DNA from: Aromatoleum bremense
Lineage (GTDB): Bacteria; Pseudomonadota; Gammaproteobacteria; Burkholderiales; Rhodocyclaceae
Length of the DNA stretch: 64,000 nt
Direction of reading: 5' to 3'
Assembly (NCBI RefSeq): GCF_017894365.1
Contig: NZ_CP059467.1
Location: forward strand, 4,092,001-4,156,000
Shown in pieces: positions 63,397 through 64,000 of this stretch. Numbering within the stretch: position 1 is the stretch's first letter; each line of letters opens with the position of its first letter. The position numbers were made by a program, and so were the translations under genes. The notes below the pieces were generated by a model. It saw nothing but the letters and a program-made list of their open reading frames with translations, made no database searches and was not told the origin of the DNA.

Positions 63397-64000
63397 TCAG
63401 GCCGGCGTCGTTTTTTCCATCAGCTCCCGGGCAAAGCACAAGTCTTCCCAGACTTTCGCCTTGTCCCGCTGATTGCGCAGCAGGTAGGCCGGGTGGTAGG
63501 TCACGACCACCGGTGTCCCGCGATACCTGAAAACCTGTCCGCGTGCCGCGCCGATTGCCACATCGACGCCGAGCAGCGCGCGCGCCGCCGGACGACCCAG
63601 CGCAACCAGCAGGCGCGGCTGCACCAGTGCGATCTGCCTGGCGAGATAGGGCGCGCAGGCCTCGATCTCGTCGTTTCCCGGGGTGCGGTTGTGCGGCGGC
63701 CGGCACTTGACCGCGTTCGCGATATATACCCCTTCGCCCCGCTTCAATCCGATCGCCGCCAGCATCGCGTCGAGGAGCTTGCCGGCAACGCCGACGAACG
63801 GTTCGCCGCGCAGGTCTTCTTCCGCCCCGGGCCCCTCGCCGACGAACATCCAGTCCGCCAGCCGATCGCCGACACCCGGCACCGCCTGGCGACGCCGCTC
63901 GCACAGGCGGCATGCCGTGCACGCACGGATGTCGGCCTCGAGCGCTTCCCAGTCCAGGGTTTCGATCCGCCCGGCGCGCTCGTCCGTGGAATCGGCCGCA
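63397..64000 (-). CDS. family-4 uracil-DNA glycosylase (5' end outside window)
   Basis: Removes uracil from DNA; this family carries a [4Fe-4S] cluster. The frame is open to the window end. Near the edge it reads IRACTACRLCERRRQAVPGV, giving two cluster cysteines, then FVGEGPGAEEDLRGEPFVG (active-site loop), NAVKCRPPHNRTPGNDEI (third cysteine and substrate loop), ACAPYLARQIALVQPRLLVA and YHPAYLLRNQRDK near the C-terminus. An upstream N-terminal part, often Ala/Pro-rich in betaproteobacteria, is missing. It is convergent with lplT. Confidence 0.93.
   Translation of the reverse strand, partial: AADSTDERAGRIETLDWEALEADIRACTACRLCERRRQAVPGVGDRLADWMFVGEGPGAEEDLRGEPFVGVAGKLLDAMLAAIGLKRGEGVYIANAVKCRPPHNRTPGNDEIEACAPYLARQIALVQPRLLVALGRPAARALLGVDVAIGAARGQVFRYRGTPVVVTYHPAYLLRNQRDKAKVWEDLCFARELMEKTTPA

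Overview
The window (about two-thirds G+C) carries chromosomal DNA of a betaproteobacterium, most likely Rhodocyclales of the Azoarcus/Aromatoleum/Thauera type. This is inferred from gene content and order (iscRSUA-hscBA, the gloB/dnaQ-rnhA neighbourhood, a respiratory Mo-enzyme operon); no rRNA is present to prove it. No tRNA, rRNA, CRISPR array or intact transposase was found.

Layout. (1) 1-5.5 kb: an ISC iron-sulfur assembly operon on the minus strand, iscR - second cysteine desulfurase - iscS - iscU - iscA - hscB - hscA (cut by the window edge), with a recognisable IscR-type operator over the promoter. (2) 5.5-13.4 kb: cysE, trmJ, suhB, a SulP transporter, a glutamine amidotransferase, and a small sulfur-type operon (ArsR-rhodanese, DsrE-like, MFS) next to a decayed YeeE/YedE gene. 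(3) 13.4-25.6 kb: the most interesting block. Nine tightly packed minus-strand genes encode a Psr/Ttr/Arx-like molybdoenzyme (FeS subunit, NrfD-type membrane subunit, Tat-exported Mo subunit, TorD-type chaperone) plus five unusual accessory proteins. A divergent plus-strand operon encodes a periplasmic PhnD-like binding protein, a histidine kinase and a sigma54-dependent activator. The 317-bp gap between them holds a -24/-12 (sigma54) promoter and two GTTAC-type dyads.

(4) 25.8-40.6 kb: a stress and metabolism island. It holds a P-type cation ATPase, archease with RtcB, a hibernation factor fused to a cold-shock domain, a second-type FtsH, several unknowns, and an operon of acyl-CoA synthetase, 2-oxoacid dehydrogenase E1alpha/E1beta/E2 and an acyl carrier protein. 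Broken genes (Hsp20, GYD, MBL-fold, HsdM) lie at its left part and right end, which suggests transfer and later erosion. (5) 40.8-64 kb: housekeeping genes: mutS, a spermidine-synthase-like gene, dnaQ-rnhA-methyltransferase facing gloB, mltD, a double ABC ATPase, slyD-bcp, an AraC regulator facing a methyltransferase, a three-gene signalling operon ending in a REC-GAF-GGDEF-EAL protein, radA with a LysR gene, lplT, and a partial family-4 uracil-DNA glycosylase. Two hairpin-rich elements, after mutS and after gloB, share a 16-nt core in opposite orientation and are each flanked by short direct repeats.

Functions that join up: the ISC machinery and cysE supply cysteine-derived sulfur and clusters. 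The block-3 sensor system probably senses a small oxyanion in the periplasm and turns on the respiratory or oxidative molybdoenzyme through sigma54. The substrate cannot be read from sequence.
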